Origin: Conidiobolus incongruus B7586
Taxonomy: Eukaryota; Entomophthoromycota; Entomophthoromycetes; Entomophthorales; Conidiobolaceae
DNA: 29,175 nucleotides
NCBI GenBank assembly: GCA_000697335.1
Contig: JNEM01013261.1
Location: forward strand, 1-29,175
Direction of reading: 5' to 3'
The notes beneath the pieces are model-generated. The model searched no databases and was not told the DNA's origin. It saw nothing but the letters and a program-made list of their open reading frames with translations. The stretch's first letter is position 1, and every line of letters begins with the position of its first letter. Positions 1 through 12,323 of this stretch are shown in pieces. A program made the translations under genes and the position numbers.

Positions 1-3000
1 AATTTATATTATAAAATTATAAGATAATTTTGGGACAATTATGATTTTAATAAATCTTTTGTTAGGTAGTAATTATAAATATAATTTAGATAACTATTGG
101 GGTCTTTAATAAATAATAATAGGTATATATTTATATATGAATTTGGTAATTTAGCAAATAAAAGTTGATCATTATCTATTATAAAAAATGAAATGCAATA
201 GATGTATTAATTATAAAATATCAATAAACTTTTAAATATATTAATTTATCAATATATAAATAATTATCTAATAAATAATTCAAAATTTTTCAAATAATCA
301 ATTAAAGTCAACTTCAATAAAAACAACATTTATCAATGTTATTTCTAAAAAGTAATTATAATAATACTTGATTAATAAAATCTGTTATGAATATAAAAAT
401 TTTGATATAAAAATGATTAAAATACATTTATAATTTATCAAAATATCTTAATGACTTTTAGTACTAATACTTTTTGAACTCATGATAAAATAAATTCATG
501 ACATATAAATATATAATGGTAATATATCATTAAAATAAATTTCAAGTTATTATTTATATATGAAGATAATTTCTGAAATCACAGGAACAGGATTTTGAAC
601 TATTTTTTTTCTATAGCTAAATAATAATATGATTCATAGAGTGATGGAGTTAATAGTATTTGAATTCAGATCAATTTGCAAATATGATTAATTGACTCAA
701 ATTTGGAAAGTAATTAGATAAAGGCCAAATTCGAAATAAAAATATATTCACATCATGAATCATTTTGAATTATCTGAATTTTTCATTATTTAAAAAATCA
801 TCTGTAAATCACCAAAAACTCGAATTATATATTAACTGAGGTGGATTTTTAATCAATTTTTCACAAATGTGCCAATTTTAATACCTATATTATTATATAT
901 TTAAATTTCAAATTCTGGATAATTTCATTGTAAAGTATACTTGTAATTCAATTAATTTTTGTCATAGTAACATTATAAATCTGTTACAATCTATTATAAA
1001 CTAATAAATTTATTTATATTTAGTATTTATCTTATAATTGAAGTGATGCAATTCGATTTATGTTATTTGCTTGATAAATATGATTATTTACAAGCTGCTA
1101 TGATTCAATTGCCTAAAATGTAATAGAAGATATTAATAGTATCAATTTGATATAATAATGAAGATTTACAGATATTCGGGATCAGATAGATTCATGATAA
1201 ATTTAAATTATTTTCTGCAACAAATAATGAGGTATATTTGCAAAACCAACTCAATTTCACTTTTAATTCAAACTCATGTGATATAGAAAGTAGTGGCAAA
1301 GTGGCAAACATATTGATCCGAGTTTGATGCAGTTACCTTCAAATTTAACATATAGCTTAAACAGTTTCATGGTTTGATAATGGATTGATATTTATATACT
1401 TCCACCTTTACAATCAAAGTTTATCAATATTTAAAATGCTATATTCAAAGTTGAATAATTTAAACGATATAATTCCCAAAGATTTGAAACATAAAATTTT
1501 TTCTAAGAATTGATATAGATTAATACTATCTTTTTCGATGACTGAATTTAACTATCAACCATTTTTAATCATATGTGTTTCATTTTATATTGACTGTCCA
1601 ATAAATTTTGTTAAAAATTATATATTTTTGATAATAACATAACTCAAACCAAAATATTTATTGAAAAAATAAATAATAGTTTGTAGCATAATGCAAATAA
1701 TATTAATATAGATGATTAAATGTTTATAAATGTAAGAATATATTATAGACAAAATTCTCTTAATAACTTAATAGATATTCATCTTGAGACATAATCATGT
1801 GAAAATTTTCCTTATTCAAATTCCCAATATAATATAAAATTTCAACTACAATTTTGAGATTTCATTTTGATTTTAACCTTTTATTAAAAATATATCAGAG
1901 AAAATTTTGTATTATATATTTTAAAGTTTCAACTGTAGAAAAATCTATGTTTCATCCAGTTATACTTCATTCATAAAGCCTCATAATAATGAATAATATC
2001 ATAATAATTTTGATCAAAAACGTTTATTCAAATATGTCCAAGCATATTTGATAAATTTGTAATTTAAAATCTATAAACCGTTGAATTTATAAAAAATGAA
2101 TCCCAGATTAAATATTTAAATATTAAAAAAATAAAAGGTTAAAATTATCCATTTCGATGCGGAGTTGTATTATTTTAGTAAAATAGACATTTAATATATT
2201 TTTATACAATATATCATATTAATAGTGATGAAATAGTTGTGTATGCAATTGATAAAAATAAATGCAACCTTAATTGTTCATATTCGAAATTTAGTTTTAC
2301 AATTACATAATTTAAAACATTGAGTTGTAATCAAATAATAAATATAGTGACATAAATATGGTCTATTTTTATTGGTTTAAAATTTATTATAATTTTAAAG
2401 TTTTCCTCTAAATTTTAGTTATGTCGATGTAATATTAATTAATATAGAGATAATTATTCAGCCTAGTATTTGAATTTGATATTAAGAAATTAAAGTAATT
2501 TACTTTTTGAAACTATTGGAAATATAAGATGGAAAAAACCACATTGGTTAATGTTTTTAATATTGAACTATTTAATGATATTTTAATTTAATTATCTCTT
2601 TATTTTTAGATATATACATTTTATTAATTTTTACACAATGCTCAGCGCATTTAAAATAAAAATAAATACATGATATTTTTATTTTTGGCGAATGAAATCA
2701 TTTATTTGAATGAATATAGTTCAAATATGCTTGTAACACGTTGTATGATGATATCATCTATTTTTTTAAATTAAACTTAATAATGTTAGTATTAGTAAAA
2801 CTAAAGATATCACTTTCATATGCATTCAATCAATATAAGATATTACTAGTGTTTATACTTAAAGTTTAGTAGGTTTTATATAATTTTATTAAAATCCAAA
2901 TTGAATTTTTGATTGGAACCATCATTTTCAACCCCTACAAGTTGCCCCTCAATCCAACCAATTTAAACAATGCAACTTAAATGCATTCATTAACCAAAAG

Positions 3001-3234
3001 TCTGGTTATATTCAAAATGATTTAAATACTCACCTATTCTCCTCATTTAATTATCTTAAATACATTTAAATAATACTCATTTCCAAATTAATACTAATAC
3101 CATTTACTCACAGTTACAATATTATTTTATAAAACTATATCAAATCTTTAATATTGATATTTTGAATTTAAAATTGATATAATATTTGTTTGTTATACCT
3201 GTACTTTAATAATTGATATTAAGTATAAGCATAT
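1..3234. other. Gene-free AT-rich stretch
   Basis: About 3.2 kb of very AT-rich sequence with dense stops in all frames. I see no conserved protein segment, tRNA or ordered repeat. It includes the 5' flank and probable promoter of the ARF-GEF gene that starts at 3235. CpA and TpG occur at ordinary frequency, unlike the transposon relic near 15.1-16.3 kb, so nothing marks it as a decayed repeat. Confidence 0.6.
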
Positions 3235-6200
3235 ATGTCGAATGGTACTTCAGAAACGAGGGTTACTGCTGTAACTCTTTTAAGAGCTGCTACTTCAGCT
3301 AGACTTAAAAAAGATATTACAGGGAATGAAATAAGTCCTCGACACAGAAATATACGTCGATCCCGTTCGTTTAATATGAATTTTAATGTGAATTCGCGTC
3401 CTGAAGATTACGACCAGCCTATTGACCAGCCTGTATATCACTCTAATCAACAATTTCACTTGAGTCAAGATCAATTAAATTTTTATGATGTTACCAGTCC
3501 TCCAATAAGTTCGAAATCTAAAAATTTTAATTTTAATGAAAATAATACTGAAAATAGAACTAGTTCAGGTATATCAATTTTTATCGTAGCCAATTTTATT
3601 TTAATCAAGGTTTAGATTCATTTGACAAAAAGGAAAATAATGGCTCTCAAAACTCCGATAAAGATATTCAAGATTCACATTCGAATCAAGAATCTCATCC
3701 TTCTTATCAAAAATCGAAAAATATAGATCAAGTTAATATTCAACAAATAGCCCCTATATCAGTTAATATAGACGAAGAAGAAAGAGAAAACACCAACCAA
3801 CATTCTACTACTCTGGCTCCCATAGTTGCAACAGATCCCTTAGGCTATTTAGCCAGTCAATTTTCACATAACCAGCCACCGAAGCCATCTCTTCGACCAG
3901 AACCTTTGAACTTTGCCTCATCCTCTGCGTCTAGACCTCCTGTCACACTCGTACGTAGTCCTTCTTCAGCATCACCCCACCTAGCAAAGTTTGAAGTTAA
4001 GCCATTATCACCATTGGTACATCAATCCATTTATAAAGAGAGTAGAAAAAAACTAGTTCGAAGATCTAAATCTTTCAATGCGCTTGCAACATCTAACGAT
4101 TATTTTAACTACAAAAATGCAAATAATCTTTCAAAACTTCATCCCATATCTCCATCTCCACTTCATCAAGAAACTACAACTCCAGCTCAGCTCCTTCTCC
4201 AGAGCCGTATGGAAGCAGCAACACTCCAAAGGTCCAAATCACATAGAGTCGATAAAAGCTCACCAGCTGCTATCCCAGATCAAGTGACTCCAACTAAACC
4301 TACATTTCCAGACAAAATGAGTGAATCAATTGTCACATCTCCTACGAAAGAAAAAACTTTAGCACCTAAAAGATCAATCAAATGGATGAATAGGCTTTTA
4401 TCTCCATCTTCAGATTCGTTTCCAAGCAACACTGCTGCCCAAAGTACCATCTCTGAGGAGCAATCCAGCAGCAAACACACAAGATCTAAAACTAACGCAG
4501 TTGCACCTCGAACACCCACTGGAAGTCCCACAACACTTTCGCGTTCAGCTACAACCGCCAAGCGGAATAATCATGAAAAAGGAGACATTCTAAAATCTTT
4601 CAAGAATCTATTTGATAACTTTTCACTATCTAGGTCCAAATCTTCGGCAAGCAATTTTAAGGTTCAAATGAGTGTGAACTACAATAAGGATGACAACCAG
4701 GGCAACTCGCCACAAAAAGTTGTGATACAGAATGAGCCACTAAAAATGAAACCTCTGGTAATTCAGCAATCTGGCGAAACTACTCCAACCAAAGGTGATT
4801 TTCCTTCGGTTACTACTCCCCATGTCACTATGGATTATCAAGCAAAAGCGGATTACTTTTCAATTAAAACTTCTACTTTGAAGGGCAAATCGAACTTGAG
4901 ACCTATTGTTTCACATGAATTCTTATCTGAAAATGAGAAGAATGTCGATTCGCCACCCTCATCCCCCTACAGATTCAAAAATGGTGATGTGCTAGAAGAC
5001 CGTTCACTGGCTTCTGTTATGGCAGATCATATTAACAACCCAAAGGAAACTTTGTCTAACACTGGTACCCATATTATAGATCTCGATCAAGCGAAAAAAC
5101 AGAAATATACCAAGCCTACTATTGTAAATATTGAGAATATACCACTCAATACCCAAACACAAAACGATGAAGGCGCTAAAAATCAGAATAATATAGCTAA
5201 TTCCACTCTTCCCAACGTTCCTGCAACTAGTCCTATCATTATGGATATGTCGTTTTCTCCCAATCAACAAAAAAATCTCAACCAAGCAGAAGAACTCAAA
5301 TTGGAGTCGGAGTTAAGCTTGTTGGAGCGCAGCTTGAAGAGTATTAAGCCACTTACCAATCAAGCTATCAAAAACTCGTTTGTTCAGCCAAAAGTCCAAA
5401 GATTTTCTTCTGTTTCCAGTCTGCATCCCTCAGAGCTTCGTCCCGATTTAGATGAACATAAATTAGTTTATCAAGGGCCTGCTAGTCAAATTCTAAACAG
5501 TGTCATGACAAAAGATAGATATTTATTTTTATTTGATCATATTTTAGTTGTTACAAAACCTCTCGAAGCACCCGAATTTTCGGATTTGGATTCCGAGTAC
5601 GAGATTAAGAAAATTATTTGGGTTGAGGCCATCACATCTGTCATTAATAGAGGTGTGAAGAGTAGCGCAGATTTCAAGCCACCGCCATCGCCTACTGCTG
5701 ATCCTGAACCAGCCAAGCTCCATCCTATCATGGCTAGTGCAGTAAGGCGATTCGAAATTGACCCTTTCAAAGCTTTAGATTATATGGTTTCGAGAGGTGC
5801 ACTCAGGTCTGATCCTTCCAGCATTGCCAAATTTTTATTTAATACACCTGAGTTGAATAGACGTCAATTGGGAAGATTTTTGGGTGATACTCGAAATGGT
5901 AATTTGGCAAGAGCATTCATGGATCGATTTAGTTGGACAAATCTCAGCATTGACCATTCTTTACGAGCATTGTTCATGTCCTTACGTCTTCCTGGAGAGG
6001 CTCAGCCCGCTGATCAAATATTGGATCACTTCTCCGTTGCTTGGCACACTGCAAATGAAGAATTCATCAATTTCGATCTTGAATTAACTCAGAATTTAAT
6101 TACTGTGTTAATGAGTTTAAGTGCTGAAATTCAGACTAATGAATCAAACCCTACATTAGATGGATTTATCAGTCAGGTCAAAGCTTTTGACACTAACGGC

Positions 6201-6956
6201 AAACTATCACATTCATATCTTTCTCAGTTGTTCGACTCTATTTCTGATGAGCCTCTTGAGCTGGCTACTGATATACCATATCACCCAATTACTTTTGGAT
6301 GCTCTTCAGATATCAAATTAATTATTAATGAGCTTTCAGAGCCTATGTGGATTCAAATTCCCAAACCCGACCCACATTTCCGAATCTTACTACACGGTAT
6401 TGGGTTGACTTTCCATCCCCCCATACTTGATTTCACTGGCTCACACACTCAGACTTTCCGTGTAACTGGTACTGCAGTTGGACGAAGACATATCATGTTC
6501 ATTAAGCTTGGTCACCATAGTGCCGATTACCAATTTTTACCCAGCAAGGCGTTCCATATCGAGCACACATTTATGAAATACACGTGTCAAATTAGTTTTC
6601 AAAACCCTCCATTCCCTACACCAACACAAGTGGCGCCTTATGCCAAACTCACTGATCGCGACCACATTATTGTTCCCCCTCACAATTCAGCACCTATTAC
6701 ACCCAACCAACCGCCCATTCCCAATAAGCGATATATGTTCAGTTTCCCCAATCCGCAGATCCTCAACGAGTGGACGGAAACCATCGAAAATACGATTGAC
6801 CTGTACCAGGAAGCGCTCGACGAGGAGGACGATGACTTGACCCAGGAGCAGTACCAACTGAAGTGCACCAAAATCTTCAACCATTGGGCACCCAGCTTCC
6901 GACACCCGCAAACTGGTCAACACATTGTTAGATTGGCTAGTGGCAACTACTTCTAA
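3235..6956 (+). CDS. Sec7-domain ARF guanine-nucleotide exchange factor with flanking PH-like domains
   Basis: Two exons, 3235-3568 and 3616-6956, joined across a 47-nt GT-AG intron (3569-3615), give about 1224 residues. The junction creates an Asp codon and the frame then stays open to the stop. The long N-terminus (about 1-720) is Ser/Pro/Asn-rich and looks disordered. A PH-like segment follows (about 722-800, around DRYLFLFDHILVV), then a Sec7 domain (about 817-990) with the motif LRLPGEAQ, whose Glu near residue 906 is the catalytic 'glutamic finger'. A C-terminal PH domain covers about 1020-1174 and ends in a Trp-containing helix (NEWTETIE). The family exchanges GDP for GTP on ARF GTPases at membranes; Syt1/Sec74-like fungal proteins and BRAG/IQSEC are the nearest types I recognise. 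The second Sec7 motif (usually MLNTDLHNP) is strongly diverged here. The gene is convergent with CWC25. The Sec7 call is firm; the subfamily is uncertain. Confidence 0.85.
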
Positions 6957-7475
6957 TCATTTTCACCAATTATTCTACAAAATCACATTAAAATACCACC
7001 TAATCTTTACAATTTACAATTAATTTAATGAAAAATATCACCGATTTAAAATTTTAATAAAAAATATATTATTTCAAAAGTGATAAATTTAAATTAATCT
7101 AACCAAACTAATATATTTTTATTTTGAATTTAAATTGACAATTATTTTTGTTTTTTAGTTAAAGGATCAATATTTATTACAATTGACAAATAAGCTAAAT
7201 TACATTATTCATGTTGTAAATGAAATTGAGCGCTATATTAATACAAAAACAAAATAATAGGTTTGGGTTGAGTGAAGTGTTCGTATGATGAGAGAACCTT
7301 GCAAAAGAATCCTTAACACTCTAATAGAATGAATATTCTTGTAAATTTGGCAACGTTGGAAAATTTCGAATATTAATTATAAAATTTTATCTTCTGGAGA
7401 AATAATGGTCATGATGCATCTCACTATAAAAATGGATTAGTACAATAAATAAATTGTAGATCAAAAATATATGAA
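6957..7475. other. Convergent 3' intergenic region
   Basis: About 520 nt between the 3' ends of the ARF-GEF gene and CWC25. It is AT-rich with several AATAAA-like hexamers usable as poly(A) signals on either strand. A slightly GC-richer patch near 7260-7330 has no recognisable RNA fold or coding potential. Confidence 0.5.
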
Positions 7476-8702
7476 TTACTTGATAAATGAGGCTCCGTAG
7501 CCATCTCTAGCTTCTTTAATTTGTGTTTGAAGAACTCGATGAGCTTCATCCTTTTCCAACTTCTCGATTCTGGTCAATCTTTCTTGACGTTCGGAGTCTA
7601 TTTCGTCCACGTTTTGCATCATGGCTCTTAACTTTCTCTCTCTTTCTTCTCTTTCATATTCATCGCGCTTAGGATCGGCTTGGGGTAAGCTTCGGTCGTA
7701 GGATCCGGATCGTTTTCTGTGGCGAGGGATGTAATCGCGATGATGACTGTCTCGATGATCATATTTCGAATCTCTGTAATAATGATCTGATCTATGTCGG
7801 CTGTCTGAGTTGGATTCGCGGCGATAATAACTGGATCTGGGACTGTGATGGCCATTTTCTCGAGGAGAAGGAGATCTATTGGAGTGTCTATGCGATCTGG
7901 AGTTATAGTCGCGGGAATCGTAATCTCGGCTCCTTCTGTGACGATCGGAATCTCTATCTGTATATTTATCTCCATTCCTGCCATATTCTCTTCTATCTGA
8001 ACGTCTATCTCTGTGACTATAATCATCATCTCTATCATGTTTGTCCCTCTTTTCTTTCTTCTCCTTCTTCTCCTTCTTATGTTTTTTACCATCCTTTGAC
8101 TTTTCGATAGCCTTAACCTTCAAAGGATTTTTGAGCATTTTCTCCAGCATAGACTTTTCTTTCATCAGGATGGCAGTCAAGGGATCTTCCCTAAATTTTG
8201 CCAAATTGTCCAAATCAGTACCGACTTTGTCGTCCTTGATAATTTGTCCACTACTCAATGACGGCTTCTCTTCCACCTTGGACTCTAACAATTTATCGAC
8301 TTTGCGCTTGCCCAGCAAATATTGCTCTTTCTCCTCAGTTATTGCGGTTGACGATTCCGGTCCCATACCGTACATCCAATCCATTTTGTTACTCACCTTT
8401 CTAAGTTTCATAAGTATAAATACTAAAATATTAAAATTACTCAATAACAGTTACCTTTTACCAGCCTGTACCTGAAGATTTTGCAACTCTTCCCTCTGTC
8501 TCTCCTCTTCAATCTCCCTCCTAAGCTGCTCGGCCTTCTTCTGCTCCTCCAATGCTTGCTGCTCAGCTTTCCACACCCTTTCTTGATTTTTAAAGGTAGC
8601 AGGATGCCATGATTTTTTGAAATTCTAATGAATAATTATCAGAGTTAGTTATTTCTTATTTTGATTTATACTGATTAGACTTACAAGATCTCCTCCTCCC
8701 AT
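7476..8702 (-). CDS. CWC25: Pre-mRNA splicing factor CWC25
   Basis: Three exons on the minus strand, 8685-8702, 8455-8624 and 7476-8400, with introns of 60 nt (8625-8684, donor GTAAGT) and 54 nt (8401-8454, donor GTAACT), give about 370 residues. The N-terminus is the family signature: MGGGDL, then NFKKSWHPATFKNQ and VWKAEQ, followed by an acidic coiled coil (EEERQREELQ) and the DWMYGMGP and YLLGKRKVD segments. The middle is Lys/Glu-rich. About 130 residues of the C-terminal half are Arg/Ser/Asp/His-rich, and the end carries the family's KLRAMMQN block. CWC25 joins the spliceosome after Prp2 acts and stabilises the branch helix for the first transesterification; it acts in the nucleus. The first coding exon is only six codons. 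The Met start is fixed by the conserved MGGGDL. Identity is near certain from the N-terminal motif. Confidence 0.93.
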
Positions 8703-10301
8703 TTTAATTTAATTTATTTCTTTATTAGAGGGTTTGGTATTATTGTTTGATATTTGAATTTTTCTTGTCCGAAACTGTGATAAATTTATTTTATTAGGAT
8801 TAATTTCAATTTATGGGATGTTTTTAGTTTCCAAATATATTAAATTTTGAACGATTTTCGGACTCATAAAATTTATGTATTAACTACCAAATTAAAAATT
8901 TGATTATACTTTTGATCAAGTATTTGGACCATTGATTTCGATTAATACTCAAAATATAAGTCTTATAAAATATTTATGATTTGTGAGAATTAAACTGTAA
9001 TGATTTGATTATCATATAACATACTGATTTTTCATTTTTAAGGTTTAGTGACATTTTTGTAGAGTGAAAATTGTGTGAATACTTGGATATGATATACTGT
9101 TGATTTTAGAAGTAATATTTGATTTATATAAGGATTAAAACAGAATAAATACACAGCCATCCTGCTCAGATATCATTTACAAAAATACAATATTTTACCA
9201 TGTTATTATCTTGAAGATTATAAGTTAAATAATTGTAACAATTTAAAATTTCTAAATTTCATTAATCTTATTTTGCACTCTAAACCAATGACGTTATAAG
9301 AGCCAAACAAATATTATACTAAGTTATTTAGAACATATTTAAAAAATTATGTATTTTAGATAATTTTAATATAGCCAATATTTGTTATCAACAATAATCT
9401 ATAAATCTCTAAAGCTCTAATTATATTAAGGATTCCTTCCCCTTAGTGAAAATGGATATCGAACAATATTACCAGGGGATAGTGGTCTAAATCAACTTCT
9501 TATTACTACTACTCAATTGAAATAAATTTGAAGATGTTTTGGAATTATTCCTTAACTATATTGATGATGATTTTTTTGAAATTATAAAAAATTCACTTGA
9601 ATTATTGATTTAAAACAATAAAATGAATATAAAACATTAGTAATAAACGGAGTTATAAATAATGATGAATATTGCCAAGATCATTTGCATTATTACAAAC
9701 CATACATATTACTTAGTTTATGTTGAGTGATATATTTATAACAACTTTAATTATAATTTCGTTTTATAATATTATTTCTAATTATTAGAACAATTGTCCT
9801 TTCTATAAACATTAAAAATATATTAAATTTGAGAAAATTTTCTATAAACTATCAATATATACTATTACAGATTCACTATGTAGTAAAGAATAAAATATTA
9901 AAAATGTATTATGTTGCAAATTAATAGATGTTAAAATTAAATTGGTATCGATTGCCAGAGATGAATATGATTCCATTTAACAAATAATATATTTTTCTTT
10001 TTAATATGTTTCAATTAAATCATATCTTTTCCACTAAAATTTAGTAATTAACTAATGAATATTTCTCTGATTATACTAATAATTTTTGACAAATGTTTAG
10101 AAATTATGAATTGATAAAATAGATGAAATATTATAATTTTATAATTTTTAAATGTTTGTTATTATTAGAAATAATAATTAAAATGAGTTAAATTATACAA
10201 TTATATTTTTGGGGAGTGAATTAATGTTAACTAAACATTATAGGGAAAATTTTTCCTTTGAAATATCATGATGATGTTGAAGATTTCTGATTCGATCCAA
10301 T
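8703..10301. other. AT-rich intergenic region
   Basis: About 1.6 kb between the 5' end of CWC25 and the 3' end of the MscS-type gene. It would hold the CWC25 promoter at its left side. Stops are dense in all frames and I see no RNA gene or element. Confidence 0.5.
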
Positions 10302-12323
10302 TTAATCTTGCCGGGTGTGTGGTAAGACTCCAAGGTGAGCTGGCATGGATTGGGGCGGATTGTATTGGGTAAATGTACTAGATGAAGTATTGTCGTGATA
10401 GGTGTATTCGACAGGCTGGGGAGGTAATTTGTAGGTAATATCCAACTCGTGGAAAAATCTTCGGAGTGCTAGAGTGAAACGAGTGGTTCGGATCCATCTC
10501 TTACCACCCTCTTGCCAGTTGGACTTGTGTTCCAGCCACACGAACCACTTCATAACGTTGGCATTCGAGATACCTGCAAGAGCAATAGTAGGCTCTGGGA
10601 AGAAATCGCGAGATTCTTCATGCTTGAGATAGTGATTGATCTTCTCTCTGAGAGCATCAATCTTTTCAATGGGAGTATCGAAGGACATTTCGAAGTCAAT
10701 TTGTTCGGCCTGATTCAACGATCTTCTCATATTGTAGATGTATTTGGTTCTTAAAGTGGCATGAGGAATATAGATGATCTGTCCGTTGGAGTGGGTGAAT
10801 TCTGTTCCAAGAAGGCCAATCCTGTTGACATTCATTATTTCTTTATCAACAACAACACGATCTCCGGCGTCGTAGGGATGCATGGCAAATAAGAAAATGA
10901 CAGATTGGAAGAGTTCAGCAGCGGACGAGCTGAAAACGAAGCTGAGACCCAAAATCAAAGTTCCGAAGGGTACCAAAAGATTCCAAAGGTTGACATTGAA
11001 GAAGAGAAGACAGATCCAGATACCAATGAAGCCAACAAAAGTGATGAAGATCTTGTCTAATTGACCGACAGCTTGTGTTGAATCTCTAAGTGCTAAAGCA
11101 AGGTCCTTTCTTTCCTTGTAAATAGCGGAGATCTTTTCGACCATTTCAGCCTTGGTTAAATCACCATTTCCATCCTTGTCCAAATAGTTGAATGCCTTTT
11201 CAGCATCTTCTTTCTTGGGGAAATAGGGGTAGAAGTCTTCAACAATAAGGAAATATCTGCCACCTCTCAATGCACTGAATAACTTTCGAGCAACTCGCTT
11301 AGCTTCGAATTGAGAATGGAGATCGACTGATTCGCTGGTTGTTGCTTCGTTTTGAAAAGGTTGATTGTTCTTTTTGGGTTCTGGGAAGTAAGAACCGTTG
11401 TCATATTTGGAGTCCTGGGGTGTATCAAGGCGAGGTGTACCAATAACTGAAAATTTACCGGATCCATCGATGCGTCCATCGGACTTGTGGTACTTGGCCT
11501 TGCTTAAGCGATCCAAGATATAAGATCCATACTTAGATTCCTTGATTCTGTCCTTGTAAGCGGTCTGGTGGAATCTGACCGCGATTACTTGAACGAGTAG
11601 CTTTTCGATGGAAATGAGAAGAGCCCAAGTAAGAATACATAATAGAACTCTAAAAACAATCAATTCCCAACTAGGATATTGGTTATCTTCAGGAAGTTCG
11701 GGAGCATAAGGGAAAATCAACACCCAAAGACCGACGCTCCAGGCGGCGGCAAAGGAGACTTTCAACATAGGAGCAGCGGCAACGTAATATTCCAACCTTC
11801 TCTTGATCTTTTCTGAAGCGGTACGCTTGAATAACTTGATGACTCGGATAATAATTTGAGGAATTGCAGAGAGCCAAAAGCTGGTATTGACCCAGATAAA
11901 CACAGTGAGGCATGCCCACATAAAGAATTTGATGGAGATTTCGGCATTATATCTAACATAATCATATTTGAGTTCTTCAAGTCGCTTGTTTCTATTATCA
12001 AAACGATATTTCCATACTTCATTTAATGGAAATCCGTACACTAATACCAATACCAGGATAGGGGTTATTAGAATTGCTTCAGCTATAAAGAGACCAATTA
12101 AGTGAACTAATATGGGTGTAACTCTGCGAGAAACAACAGCTTGTTGATAGAATTCGTCATCATCATCATTAAAGTCTTCTAATTCGATGATAGTTTGATT
12201 CGCTGAATCGTTATTATATTCCTTGTCTTTGTCCTTGTCATTGTGATCCTCTTCGGGGAAGACAGACTTGGGATTTAGAGGTTCTGTAGGTAAATCCTGA
12301 ATCACAGGACGAAATTCACTCAT
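10302..12323 (-). CDS. MscS-family mechanosensitive ion channel with EF-hand (Msy1/Msy2-like)
   Basis: A single-exon gene of about 673 residues, started at ATG 12323-12321 (MSEFRPVIQD). The cytosolic N-terminus is acidic. Hydrophobic segments lie near 70-98, 132-155, 190-208 and 222-247. An EF-hand loop DKDGNGDLTKAE (about 382-393) follows, with Asp, Asp, Asn, Asp and the final Glu all at calcium-ligand positions. Next come the pore helix and beta domain of MscS: two membrane segments (about 425-480) with FGTLILGLSFVFSSSAAE, then a HPYDAGDRV loop and a QIIYIPHATL strand. Proteins of this build in fission yeast (Msy1, Msy2) sit in the endoplasmic reticulum and limit calcium entry during hypo-osmotic swelling; that role is inferred by homology. 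The EF-hand placed between the membrane domains is usual for the fungal subfamily. I saw no introns or breaks. Confidence 0.92.
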   Translation of the reverse strand: MSEFRPVIQDLPTEPLNPKSVFPEEDHNDKDKDKEYNNDSANQTIIELEDFNDDDDEFYQQAVVSRRVTPILVHLIGLFIAEAILITPILVLVLVYGFPLNEVWKYRFDNRNKRLEELKYDYVRYNAEISIKFFMWACLTVFIWVNTSFWLSAIPQIIIRVIKLFKRTASEKIKRRLEYYVAAAPMLKVSFAAAWSVGLWVLIFPYAPELPEDNQYPSWELIVFRVLLCILTWALLISIEKLLVQVIAVRFHQTAYKDRIKESKYGSYILDRLSKAKYHKSDGRIDGSGKFSVIGTPRLDTPQDSKYDNGSYFPEPKKNNQPFQNEATTSESVDLHSQFEAKRVARKLFSALRGGRYFLIVEDFYPYFPKKEDAEKAFNYLDKDGNGDLTKAEMVEKISAIYKERKDLALALRDSTQAVGQLDKIFITFVGFIGIWICLLFFNVNLWNLLVPFGTLILGLSFVFSSSAAELFQSVIFLFAMHPYDAGDRVVVDKEIMNVNRIGLLGTEFTHSNGQIIYIPHATLRTKYIYNMRRSLNQAEQIDFEMSFDTPIEKIDALREKINHYLKHEESRDFFPEPTIALAGISNANVMKWFVWLEHKSNWQEGGKRWIRTTRFTLALRRFFHELDITYKLPPQPVEYTYHDNTSSSTFTQYNPPQSMPAHLGVLPHTRQD

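Noticed and set aside
1046-1123. 25-codon coding-like stretch (starts MQFDLCYLLDKYDYL)
   Set aside because: Too short, isolated, without flanking splice sites or continuation in any frame, and not recognisable.
7284-7330. TGATGA resembling a box C in a slightly GC-richer patch
   Set aside because: No box D (CTGA) at a suitable distance and no terminal stem, so a C/D snoRNA is not supported.
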